From Magicicada septendecula (Eukaryota > Arthropoda > Insecta > Hemiptera > Cicadidae): 64,000 bases of DNA. Numbering within the stretch: the stretch's first letter is position 1; each line of letters opens with the position of its first letter. The stretch lies in the NCBI GenBank assembly GCA_034769895.1, contig CM068367.1:709064885-709128884 (forward strand), in the 5' to 3' direction. A model generated the notes under the pieces. That model did no database searches. It saw only the letters and a program-made list of their open reading frames with translations, and was not told the DNA's origin. A program made the translations under genes and the position numbers. Below, piece by piece: positions 9,876 through 21,843 of the stretch.

Positions 9876-11624
9876 AAAGGGGTAGTTTACCTACAAAATT
9901 TTATGTTTTAACAAGGGTAATTTTTTCTATGACGAACGATAACTGCCGTAAATTCAAACAGAATCAACTACACTTTTGCAAATCTTTTTGTATTTTACAG
10001 AACTCAAGTTCTGTTGATTTTGTTGAAGAGAGTTTAAGGGGAAGGGGTAGTTTACCTGCAACGTTTTATATTTTAACAAGGGTATTTTCTATGGCAAACC
10101 ATAACAGACGCAAATTCAAACTGAATCAAATAATTTTTTACATACAGCTCTGAATTGTAGAGGTCTCAAGACGTATTGTTTTTGGTGAAGGTTGGTTAAG
10201 GAAAAGGGGTAGTTTAACGACAACGTTTTATGTTTTAACAATGGTATTTTCTATGGCAAACGATAACAGCCGCAAATTCAAACAGAATCAAATAATTTTT
10301 TGCATACAGCCCTGAATTGTAGAGTACTCAAAATCTATTGTTTTTGGATAAGATGGTTAAGGGAATGGGGTAGTTTACCTGCAACGTTTTTTTATCAAGG
10401 TTACTTTTTTTTGCCAAACGATAACAGCCGCAAATTCAAATAGGATCAAATAAAGTTTTGAATACAGAACTGAAATGTAGTGTTCACAAGATCTTTTGGT
10501 TTTGATGAAGATCGCTTAAGGGAAAGGGGTAGTATACCAGCAACATTTTATGTTTTAAGAAGGATAATTTTTTATATGACGAACGATAAATGCCGCAAAT
10601 TCAAACAGAATCAACTACGTTTTTGCATACCTTTTTGAATTAAGGAGAACTCAAGGTCAGTTGATTTTGTTGAAGATCGGATAAGGGAAAGGGGTAGTTC
10701 ACTAGCAACATTTTATGTTTTAAGAAGGGTAATTTTTTTGACGAAAGATAACTGCCGTAAGTTCAAAGAGAATCAAATAATTTTTTGCATACGTTCCTGA
10801 ACTGTAGAGAACGCAATTTTTCGTGAAGTTCGGTTAATGGAAAGGGGTAGTTTACCTGCAACATTTTATGTTGTCACAAGAGAAATGTTTTCATGACAAA
10901 CGATAACTGCCGCACATTCAAACAGAATCCAATTTTTTTTTTTGCATACATCGCTGCATTGTAGAGGACTGAAGGTCTATTGATTTTGGTTAGAACATGG
11001 AAGTCATGTATAGTTCTCGAAGGGTAATTTTTATATATGGCAAACGATAACAGCCGCAAATTCAAACAGAATCAAATGATTATTTTCATACAGCTCTAAA
11101 CTATAGAATTCTCAAGACCTATTGTTTTTTGGTGAAGATCGGTTAAGGGAAAGGGGTAATTTACCAGCAACATTTTATGTTTTAAAAAGGCTATTTACTA
11201 TGGCAAACGATAACAGCCGCATATTCAAACAGAATCAAATAATTTTTTGCATACAGCCCTGAATTGTAGAGTTGTCAAGAAAAATTGTTTTTGGTGAAGA
11301 TGGTTAAGGGAAAGGGTAGTTTACCTGCTACGTTTTTTTATCAAGGTTACTTTTATTTGGCAAATGTTAACAGCCGCAAATTCAAACACAATCAAATAAT
11401 AATATTTTGCATACAGCCCTGAAATGAAGAGTTCTCAAGACCTATTGTTTTTTGTGAAGATCGGTTAAGGGAAAGTGGTAAATTCTTGGATTTCGTTGTC
11501 CATGACGTGTCCGTTACTTAACTAAACCTCTGATGAAGCCTTCTAAACGTGAAAGCCGGTTTAGGCTGTAAGGTAAAACTTTACGTTTTTACTTATATAA
11601 AACTTAGTGTTCCGAGTCGTTAGG
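9876..11624 (+). repeat. Composite unit 5: E and m9 deleted (1.75 kb)
   Basis: Order m1-m8, m10, m11, A (11480-11624). The scar is at 10991. m8 passes directly into m10 near 11148, with a characteristic extra T before GGTGAAGATC. The unit at 26953-28701 has the same m9 loss and the same extra T, so the two share a recent ancestor. Confidence 0.9.
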
Positions 11625-14328
11625 AAAGGGGTAGTTTACCTGCAAAGTTTTATGTTTCAACAAGGGTAATTTTTCCTATGACAAACGATAACTGCCGTAA
11701 ATTCAAACAGAATCAACTACACTTTTGCATATCTTTTTGTATTTTACAGAACTCAAGTTCTGTTGATTTTGTTGAAGAGAGGTCAAGGGGAAGGGGTAGT
11801 TTACCTGCAACGTTTTATATTTTAACAAGGGTATTTTCTATGGCAAACGATAACAGACGCAAATTCAAACTGAATCAAATAATTTTTTACATACAGCTCT
11901 GAATTGTAGAGTTCTCAAGACATATTGTTTTTGGTGAAGATCGGTTAAGGGAAAGGGGTAGTTTAACGACAACGTTTTATGTTTTAACAATGGTATTTTC
12001 TATGGCAAACGATAACAGACCCAAATTCAAACAGAATCAAATAATTTTTTGCATACAGCCCTCAATTGTAGAGTAAACAAAATCGATTGTTTTTGGATAA
12101 GATGGTTAAGGGAATGGGGTAGTTTACCTGCAACGTTTTTGTATCAAGGTAATATTTTTTTTGGCAAACGATAACAGCCGCAAATTCAAATACGATCAAA
12201 TAATGTTTTGAATACAGAACTGAAATATAGTGTTCTCAAGATCTTTTGGTTTTGGTGGAGATCGCTTAAGGGAAAGGGGTAGTATACCTGCAACATTTTA
12301 TGTTTTAACAAGGATAATTTTTTATATGACGAACGATAAATGCCGCAAATTCAAACAGAATCAACTACGTTTTTGCATATCTTTTTGAATTAAGGAGAAC
12401 TCAAGGTCAGTTGATTTTGTTGAAGATCGGATAAGGGAAAGGGGTAGTTTACTAGCAACATTTTATGTTTTAAGAAGGGTAATTTTTTTTTGACGAAAGA
12501 TAACTGCCGTAAATACAAAGAGAATCAAATAATTTTTTGCATACGTTCCTGAATTGTAGAGAACGCAATTTTTCGTGAAGTTCGGTTAATGGAAAGGGGT
12601 AGTTTACCTGCAACATTTTATTTTGGCACAAGAGAAATGTTTTCATGACAAACGATAACTGCCGCACATTCAAACAGAATCAATTTTTTTTTTTTTTTTT
12701 GCATGCATCGCTGCATTGTAGAGGACTGAAGGTCTATTGATATTGGTTAGAACATGGAAGTCATGTATAGTTCTCGAAGGGTAATTTTTATATATGGCAA
12801 ACGATAACAGCCGCAAATTCAAACAGAATCAAATGATTATTTTCATACATCTCTAAACTATAGAATTCTCAAGACCTATTGTTTTTTGTGAAGATCGGTT
12901 AATTGAAAAGGGTAGTTTACCAGAACGTTTCAAGTGTTAAAAGGGCATTTTCTATGGCAAACGATAACAGCCGCAAATTCAAACAGAATCAAATGATTTT
13001 TTGCATACATACTTGATTTGTAGAGTACTCAAAACCTGTTGTTTTTGGTGAAGATCGGTTAAGGGAAAGGGGTAATTTACCAGCAACATTTTATGTTTTA
13101 AAAAGGCTATTTACTATGGCAAACGATAACAGCCGCATATTCAAACAGAATCAAATAATTTTTTGCATACAGCCCTGAATTGTAGAGTTGTCAAGAAAAA
13201 TTGTTTTTGGTGAAGATGGTTAAGGGAAGGGTAGTTTACCTGCATCGTTTTTTTATCAAGGTTACTTTTTTTTGGCAAACGATAACAGCCGCAAATTCAA
13301 TTGGATCAAATAATGTTTCTAATACAGAACTGAAATGTAGTGTTCTCAAGATCTTTTGGTTTTGGTGAAGATCGCTTAAGGGAAAGGGGTAGTATACCGG
13401 CAACATTTTATGTTTTAACAAGGATAATTTTTTATATGACGAACGATAAATGCCGCAAATTCAAACAGAATCAACTACGTTTTTGCATACCTTTTTGAAT
13501 TAAGGAGAACTCAATGTCAGTTGATTTTGTTGAAGATCGGTTAATGGAACGGGGTAGTTTACCTGCAACATTTTATGTTGTCACAAGAGAAATGTTTTCA
13601 TGACAAACGATAACTGCCGCACATTCAAACAGAATCAAATTTTTTTTTTTACATGCATCGCTGCATTGTAGAGGACTGAAGGTCTATTGATTTTGGTTAG
13701 AACATGGAAGTCATGTATAATTCTCGAAGGGTAATTTTTATATATGGCAAACGATAACAGCCGCAAATTCAAACAGAATCAAATAATTATTTTCATACAG
13801 CTCTAAACTATAGAATTCTCAAGACCTATTGTTTTTGGTGAAGATCATTTAAGGGAAAGGGGTAATTTACCAGCAACATTTTATGTTTTAAAAAGGCTAT
13901 TTACTATGGCAAACGATAAAAGCCGCATATTCAAACAGAATCAAATAATTTTTTGCATACAGCCCTGAATTGTAGAGTTGTCAAGAAAAATTGTTTTTGG
14001 TGAAGATGGTTAAGGGAAAGGGTAGTTTACCTGCTACGTTTTTTATCAAGGTTACTTTTTTTGGCAAATGGTAACAGCCGCAAATTCAAACACAATCAAA
14101 TAATAATATTTTGCATACAGCCCTGAAATGAAGAGTTCTCAAGACCTATTGTTTTTTGTGAAGATCGGTTAAGGGAAAGTGGTAAATTCTTGGATTTCGT
14201 TGTCCATGACGTGTCCGTTACTTAACTAAACCTCTGATGAAGCCTTCTAAACGTGAAAGCCGGTTTAGGCTGTAAGGTAAAACTTTACGTTTTTACTTAT
14301 ATAAAACTTAGTGTTCCGAGTCGTTAGG
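11625..14328 (+). repeat. Composite unit 6: fused double unit without internal A (2.70 kb)
   Basis: Order: m1-m7, scarred m8 (12748), m9, m10, then an m11-position monomer that reads as m4 (about 13227), m5, m7 (m6 lost), a second scarred m8 (13698), m10, m11, A (14184-14328). This is what unequal exchange between the similar m11 and m4 heads would give. The T tract before GCATGCATCG reaches about 17 T near 12690. Confidence 0.88.
12683..12699 (+). repeat. Length-variable T tract in m7
   Basis: m7 has a pure T run between AATCAA and GCATGCATCG. The longest is about 17 T here (16 at about 17795 and 22904); the shortest is 8 T near 61794. Most length differences between otherwise equal units come from such runs. 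This is replication slippage or sequencing error in homopolymers. Confidence 0.85.
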
Positions 14329-16734
14329 AAAGGGGTAGTTTACCTGCAAAGTTTTATGTTTCAACAAGGGTAATTTTTTCTATGACAAACGATAACTGCC
14401 GTAAATTCAAACAGAATCAACTACACTTTTGCATATCTTTTTGTATTTTACAGAACTCAAGTTCTGCTGATTTTGTTGAAGAGAGGTCAAGGGGAAGGGG
14501 TAGTTTACCTGCAACGTTTTATATTTTAACAAGTGTATTTTCTATGGCAAACGATAACAAACTCAAATTCAAATTGAATCAAATAATTTTTTACATACAG
14601 CTCTGAATTGTAGAGTTCTCAAGACATATTGTTTTTGGTGAAGATCGGTTAAGGGAAAGGGGTAGTTTAACGACAACGTTTTATGTTTTAACAATGGTAT
14701 TTTCTATGGCAAACGATAACAGACGCAAATTCAAACAGAATCATATAATTTTTTGCATACAGCCCTCAATTGTAGAGTAATCAAAATCTATTGTTTTTGG
14801 ATAAGATGGTTAAGGGAATGGGGTAGTTTACCTGCAACGTTTTTGTATCAAGGTAATTTTTTTTTTGGCAAACGATAACAGCCGCAAATTCAAATACGAT
14901 CAAATAATGTTTTGAATACAGAACTGAAATATAGTGTTCTCAAGATCTTTTGGTTTTGGTGGAGATCGCTTAAGGGAAAGGGGTAGTATACCTGCAATCT
15001 TTTATGTTTTAACAAGGATAATTTTTTATATGACGAACGATAAATGCCGCAAATTCAAACAGAATCAACTACGTTTTTGCATACCTTTTTGAATTAAGGA
15101 GAACTCAAGGTCAGTTGATTTTGTTGAAGATCGGATAAGGGAAAGGGGTAGTTTACTAGCAACATTTTATGTTTTAAGAAGGGTAATTTTTTTTTGACGA
15201 AAGATAACTGCCGTAAATTCAAAGAGAATCAAATAATTTTTTGCATACGTTCCTGAATTGTAGAGAACGCAATTTTTCGTGAAGTTCGGTTAATGGAAAG
15301 GGGTAGTTTACCTGCAACATTTTATGTTGGCACAAGAGAAATGTTTTCATGTCAAACGATAACTGCCGCACATTCAAACAGAATCAAATTTTTTTTTTTT
15401 GCATGCATCGATGCATTGTAGAGGACTGAAGGTCTATTGATTTTGGTGAAGATCGGTTTAGAGAAAGGGGTAGTTTACCTTTAACGTTTTATGTTTTAAC
15501 AAGAGTAAAGTACTTAATTTTGATAAATAAAGTATCCTGATAAGAAGCTCATAATAATCCACTGTAGAAACGTAGATGAAATAACTCTAAATGAAGAGGC
15601 TAGGTGAACGAGGTGGGGGTAATTTTCTATTAATGAAAATTATAGTTGAAGGGGTAAGGGTGAATTTTTTATGTGTACTAAGTTTTCGGCAACAAAGAAT
15701 TAGTTCTTTGTTAAAATTCCTTCCCGGGCTGTTTAGCCGTAGTCCAATGTTTTCTGCAAAACCAGACATTTCGGCAGTGCCATCGACTGCCATCATCAGT
15801 GAAAATCGATTGCGAAAACGTGAGGTGGTATAAACGTGATGTTAGTGACCACAATACTGTCGTTAAGGCTGAAGCAATAAGTAGAAAGTAGTAGTTTCTA
15901 TGGAAACATTTCATTTCATAAATGATTTTAAATATAAATCTTAGAACATGGAAGTCATGTATAGTTCTCGAAGGGTAATTTTTATATATGGCAAACGATA
16001 ACAGCCGCAAATTCAAACAGAATCAAATGATTATTTTCATACAGCTCTAAACTATAGAATTCTCAAGACCTATTGTTTTTGGTGAAGATCGGTTAATGGA
16101 AAAGGGTAGTTTACAAGAACGTTTCATGTGTTAAAAGGGCATTTTCTATGGCAAACGATAACAGCCGCAAATTCAAACAGACTCAAATGATTTTTTGCAT
16201 ACATACTTGATTTGTAGAGTACTCAAATCCTGTTGTTTTTGGTGAAGATCGGTTAAGGGAAAGGGGTAATTTACCAGCAAAATTTTATGTTTTAAAAAGG
16301 TTATTTACTATGGCAAACGATAACAGACGCATATTCAAACAGAATCAAATAATTTTTTGCATACAGCCCTGAATTGTAGAGTTGTCAAGAAAAATTGTTT
16401 TTGGTGAAGATGGTTAAGGGAAAGGGGTAGTTTACCTGCTACGTTTTTTTATCAAAGTTACTTTTTTTGGCAAATGGTAACTGCCGCAAATTCAAACACA
16501 ATCAAATAATAATATTTTGCATACAGCCCTGAAATGAAGAGTGCTCAAGACCTATTGTTTTTTGTGAAGATCGGTTAAGGGAAAGTGGTAAATTCTTGGA
16601 TTTCGTTGTCCATGACGTGTCCTTTACTTAACTAAACCTCTGATGAAGCCTTCTAAAGGTGAAAGCCGGTTTAGGCTGTAAGGTAAAACTTTACGTTTTT
16701 ACTTATATAAAACTTAGTGTTCCGAGTCGTTAGG
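14329..16734 (+). repeat. Composite unit 7: canonical unit with E
   Basis: Full order m1-m11 with E at 15509-15970 and A at 16590-16734, 2,406 bp. m7 carries ATGCATCGATGCAT, a perfect 14-bp palindrome near 15406; most other copies have one mismatch in it. Confidence 0.92.
15509..15970. mobile_element. Module E, copy 2
   Basis: Flanks AAGAGTAA (15501-15508) and AAGGGTAA (15971-15978). In unit 7. Differs from copy 1 by TATCCTGATAAG near 15534 (copy 1 has CCTAATAAG), the form seen in nearly all other copies. Confidence 0.65.
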
Positions 16735-19438
16735 AAAGGGGTAGTTTACCTACAAAATTTTATGTTTTAACAAGGGTAATGTATTCTATGACAAACGATA
16801 ACTGCCGTAAATTCAAACAGAATCAACTACACTTTTGCATATCTTTTTGTATTTTACAGAACTCAAGTTCTGTTGATTTTGTTGAAGAGAGGTCAAGGGG
16901 AAGGGGTAGTCTACCTGCAACGTTTTATATTTTAACAAGGGTATTTTCTATGGCAAACGATAACAGACGCAAATTCAAACTGAATCAAATAATTTTTTAC
17001 ATACAGCTCTGAATTGTAGAGTTCTCAAGACATATTGTTTTTGGTGAAGATCGGTTAAGGGAAAGGGGTAGTTTAACGACAACGTTTTATGTTTTAACAA
17101 TGGTATTTTCTATGGCAAACGATAACAGACCCAAATTCAAACAGAATCAAATAATTTTTTGCATACAGCCCTCAATTGTAGAGTAATCAAAATCGATTGT
17201 TTTTGGATAAGATGGTTAAGGGAATGGGGTAGTTTACCTGCAACGTTTTTGTATCAAGGTAATATTTTTTTTGGCAAACGATAACAGCCGCAAATTCAAA
17301 TACGATCAAATAATGTTTTGAATACAGAACTGAAATATAGTGTTCTCAAGACCTTTTGGTTTTGGTGGAGATCGCTTAAGGGAAAGGGGTAGTATACCTG
17401 CAACATTTTATGTTTTAACAAGGATAATTTTTTATATGACGAACGATAAATGCCGCAAATTCAAACAGAATCAACTACGTTTTTGCATATCTTTTTGAAT
17501 TAAGGAGAACTCAAGGTCAGTTGATTTTGTTGAAGATCGGATAAGGGAAAGGGGTAGTTTACTAGCAACATTTTATGTTTTAAGAAGGGTAATTTTTTTT
17601 TGACGAAAGATAACTGCCGTAAATTCAAAGAGAATCAAATAATTTTTTGCATACGTTCCTGAATTGTAGAGAACGCAATTTTTCGTGAAGTTCGGTTAAT
17701 GGAAAGGGGTAGTTTACCTGCAACATTTTATTTTGGCACAAGAGAAATGTTTTCATGACAAACGATAACTGCCGCACATTCAAACAGAATCAAATTTTTT
17801 TTTTTTTTTTGCATGCATCGCTGCATTGTAGAGGACTGAAGGTCTATTGATTTTGGTTAGAACATGGAAGTCATGTATAGTTCTCGAAGGGTAATTTTTA
17901 TATATGGCAAACGATAACAGCCGCAAATTCAAACAGAATCAAATGATTATTTTCATACATCTCTAAACTATAGAATTCTCAAGACCTATTGTTTTTTGTG
18001 AAGATCGGTTAATTGAAAAGGGTAGTTTACCAGAACGTTTCAAGTGTTAAAAGGGCATTTTCTATGGCAAACGATAACAGCCGCAAATTCAAACAGAATC
18101 AAATGATTTTTTGCATACGTACTTGATTTGTAGAGTACTCAAAACCTGTTGTTTTTGGTGAAGATCGGTTAAGGGAAAGGGGTAATTTACCAGCAACATT
18201 TTATGTTTTAAAAAGGCTATTTACTATGGCAAATGATAACAGCCGCATATTCAAACAGAATCAAATAATTTTTTGCATACAGCCCTGAATTGAAGAGTTG
18301 TCAAGAAAAATTGTTTTTGGTGAAGATGGTTAAGGGAAAGGGTAGTTTACCTGCATCGTTTTTTTATCAAGGTTACTTTTTTTTGGCAAACGATAACAGC
18401 CGCAAATTCAATTGGATCAAATAATGTTTCTAATACAGAACTGAAATGTAGTGTTCTCAAGATCTTTTGGTTTTGGTGAAGATCGCTTAAGGGAAAGGGG
18501 TAGTATACCGGCAACATTTTATGTTTTAACAAGGATAATTTTTTATATGACGAACGATAAATGCCGCAAATTCAAACAGAATCAACTACGTTTTTGCATA
18601 CCTTTTTGAATTAAGGAGAACTCAATGTCAGTTGATTTTGTTGAAGATCGGTTAATGGAACGGGGTAGTTTACCTGCAACATTTTATGTTGTCACAAGAG
18701 AAATGTTTTCATGACAAACGATAACTGCCGCACATTCAAACAGAATCAAATTTTTTTTTTACATGCATCGCTGCATTGTAGAGGACTGAAGGTCTATTGA
18801 TTTTGGTTAGAACATGGAAGTCATGTATAATTCTCGAAGGGTAATTTTTATATATGGCAAACGATAACAGCCGCAAATTCAAACAGAATCAAATAATTAT
18901 TTTCATACAGCTCTAAACTATAGAATTCTCAAGACCTATTGTTTTTGGTGAAGATCATTTAAGGGAAAGGGGTAATTTACCAGCAACATTTTATGTTTTA
19001 AAAAGGCTATTTACTATGGCAAACGATAAAAGCCGCATATTCAAACAGAATCAAATAATTTTTTGCATACAGCCCTGAATTGTAGAGTTGTCAAGAAAAA
19101 TTGTTTTTGGTGAAGATGGTTAAGGGAAAGGGTAGTTTACCTGCTACGTTTTTTATCAAGGTTACTTTTTTTGGCAAATGGTAACAGCCGCAAATTCAAA
19201 CACAATCAAATAATAATATTTTGCATACAGCCCTGAAATGAAGAGTTCTCAAGACCTATTGTTTTTTGTGAAGATCGGTTAAGGGAAAGTGGTAAATTCT
19301 TGGATTTCGTTGTCCATGACGTGTCCGTTACTTAACTAAACCTCTGATGAAGCCTTCTAAACGTGAAAGCCGGTTTAGGCTGTAGGGTAAAACTTTACGT
19401 TTTTACTTATATAAAACTTAGTGTTCCGAGTCGTTAGG
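16735..19438 (+). repeat. Composite unit 8: copy of unit 6
   Basis: It has the same fused structure and nearly the same sequence as 11625-14328. Scars are at 17858 and 18808 and A is at 19294-19438. Its first m1 differs (TAATGTATTC before the ATG), a marker shared with 21844 and 26953. Confidence 0.9.
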
Positions 19439-21843
19439 AAAGGGGTAGTTTACCTGCAAAGTTTTATGTTTCAACAAGGGTAATTTTTTCTATGACAAAC
19501 GATAACTGCCGTAAATTCAAACAGAATCAACTACACTTTTGCATATCTTTTTGTATTTTACAGAACTCAAGTTCTGCTGATTTTGTTGAAGAGAGGTCAA
19601 GGGGAAGGGGTAGTTTACCTGCAACGTTTTATATTTTAACAAGTGTATTTTCTATGGCAAACGATAACAAACTCAAATTCAAATTGAATCAAATAATTTT
19701 TTACATACAGCTCTGAATTGTAGAGTTCTCAAGACATATTGTTTTTGGTGAAGATCGGTTAAGGGAAAGGGGTAGTTTAACGACAACGTTTTATGTTTTA
19801 ACAATGGTATTTTCTATGGCAAACGATAACAGACGCAAATTCAAACAGAATCATATAATTTTTTGCATACAGCCCTCAATTGTAGAGTAATCAAAATCTA
19901 TTGTTTTTGGATAAGATGGTTAAGGGAATGGGGTAGTTTACCTGCAACGTTTTTGTATCAAGGTAATTTTTTTTTGGCAAACGATAACAGCCGCAAATTC
20001 AAATACGATCAAATAATGTTTTGAATACAGAACTGAAATATAGTGTTCTCAAGATCTTTTGGTTTTGGTGGAGATCGCTTAAGGGAAAGGGGTAGTATAC
20101 CTGCAACATTTTATGTTTTAACAAGGATAATTTTTTATATGACGAACGATAAATGCCGCAAATTCAAACAGAATCAACTACGTTTTTGCATACCTTTTTG
20201 AATTAAGGAGAACTCAAGGTCAGTTGATTTTGTTGAAGATCGGATAAGGGAAAGGGGTAGTTTACTAGCAACATTTTATGTTTTAAGAAGGGTAATTTTT
20301 TTTTGACGAAAGATAACTGCCGTAAATTCAAAGAGAATCAAATAATTTTTTGCATACGTTCCTGAATTGTAGAGAACGCAATTTTTCGTGAAGTTCGGTT
20401 AATGGAAAGGGGTAGTTTACCTGCAACATTTTATGTTGGCACAAGAGAAATGTTTTCATGTCAAACGATAACTGCCGCACATTCAAACAGAATCAAATTT
20501 TTTTTTTTTGCATGCATCGATGCATTGTAGAGGACTGAAGGTCTATTGATTTTGGTGAAGATCGGTTTAGAGAAAGGGGTAGTTTACCTTTAACGTTTTA
20601 TGTTTTAACAAGAGTAAAGTACTTAATTTTGATAAATAAAGTATCCTGATAAGAAGCTCATAATAATCCACTGTAGAAACGTAGATGAAATAACTCTAAA
20701 TGAAGAGGCTAGGTGAACGAGGTGGGGGTAATTTTCTATTAATGAAAATTATAGTTGAAGGGGTAAGGGTGAATTTTTTATGTGTACTAAGTTTTCGGCA
20801 ACAAAGAATTAGTTCTTTGTTAAAATTCCTTCCCGGGCTGTTTAGCCGTAGTCCAATGTTTTCTGCAAAACCAGACATTTCGGCAGTGCCATCGACTGCC
20901 ATCATCAGTGAAAATCGATTGCGAAAACGTGAGGTGGTATAAACGTGATGTTAGTGACCACAATACTGTCGTTAAGGCTGAAGCAATAAGTAGAAAGTAG
21001 TAGTTTCTATGGAAACATTTCATTTCATAAATGATTTTAAATATAAATCTTAGAACATGGAAGTCATGTATAGTTCTCGAAGGGTAATTTTTATATATGG
21101 CAAACGATAACAGCCGCAAATTCAAACAGAATCAAATGATTATTTTCATACAGCTCTAAACTATAGAATTCTCAAGACCTATTGTTTTTGGTGAAGATCG
21201 GTTAATGGAAAAGGGTAGTTTACAAGAACGTTTCATGTGTTAAAAGGGCATTTTCTATGGCAAACGATAACAGCCGCAAATTCAAACAGACTCAAATGAT
21301 TTTTTGCATACATACTTGATTTGTAGAGTACTCAAATCCTGTTGTTTTTGGTGAAGATCGGTTAAGGGAAAGGGGTAATTTACCAGCAAAATTTTATGTT
21401 TTAAAAAGGTTATTTACTATGGCAAACGATAACAGACGCATATTCAAACAGAATCAAATAATTTTTTGCATACAGCCCTGAATTGTAGAGTTGTCAAGAA
21501 AAATTGTTTTTGGTGAAGATGGTTAAGGGAAAGGGGTAGTTTACCTGCTACGTTTTTTTATCAAAGTTACTTTTTTTGGCAAATGGTAACTGCCGCAAAT
21601 TCAAACACAATCAAATAATAATATTTTGCATACAGCCCTGAAATGAAGAGTGCTCAAGACCTATTGTTTTTTGTGAAGATCGGTTAAGGGAAAGTGGTAA
21701 ATTCTTGGATTTCGTTGTCCATGACGTGTCCTTTACTTAACTAAACCTCTGATGAAGCCTTCTAAAGGTGAAAGCCGGTTTAGGCTGTAAGGTAAAACTT
21801 TACGTTTTTACTTATATAAAACTTAGTGTTCCGAGTCGTTAGG
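19439..21843 (+). repeat. Composite unit 9: canonical unit with E
   Basis: Nearly identical to unit 7 at +5,109. E is at 20618-21079, A at 21699-21843. It shares the perfect ATGCATCGATGCAT palindrome with unit 7. Confidence 0.92.
20618..21079. mobile_element. Module E, copy 3
   Basis: In unit 9; I noticed no difference from copy 2. Flanks AAGAGTAA and AAGGGTAA. It descends with the 5.11-kb superunit, so it is not an independent insertion. Confidence 0.65.
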
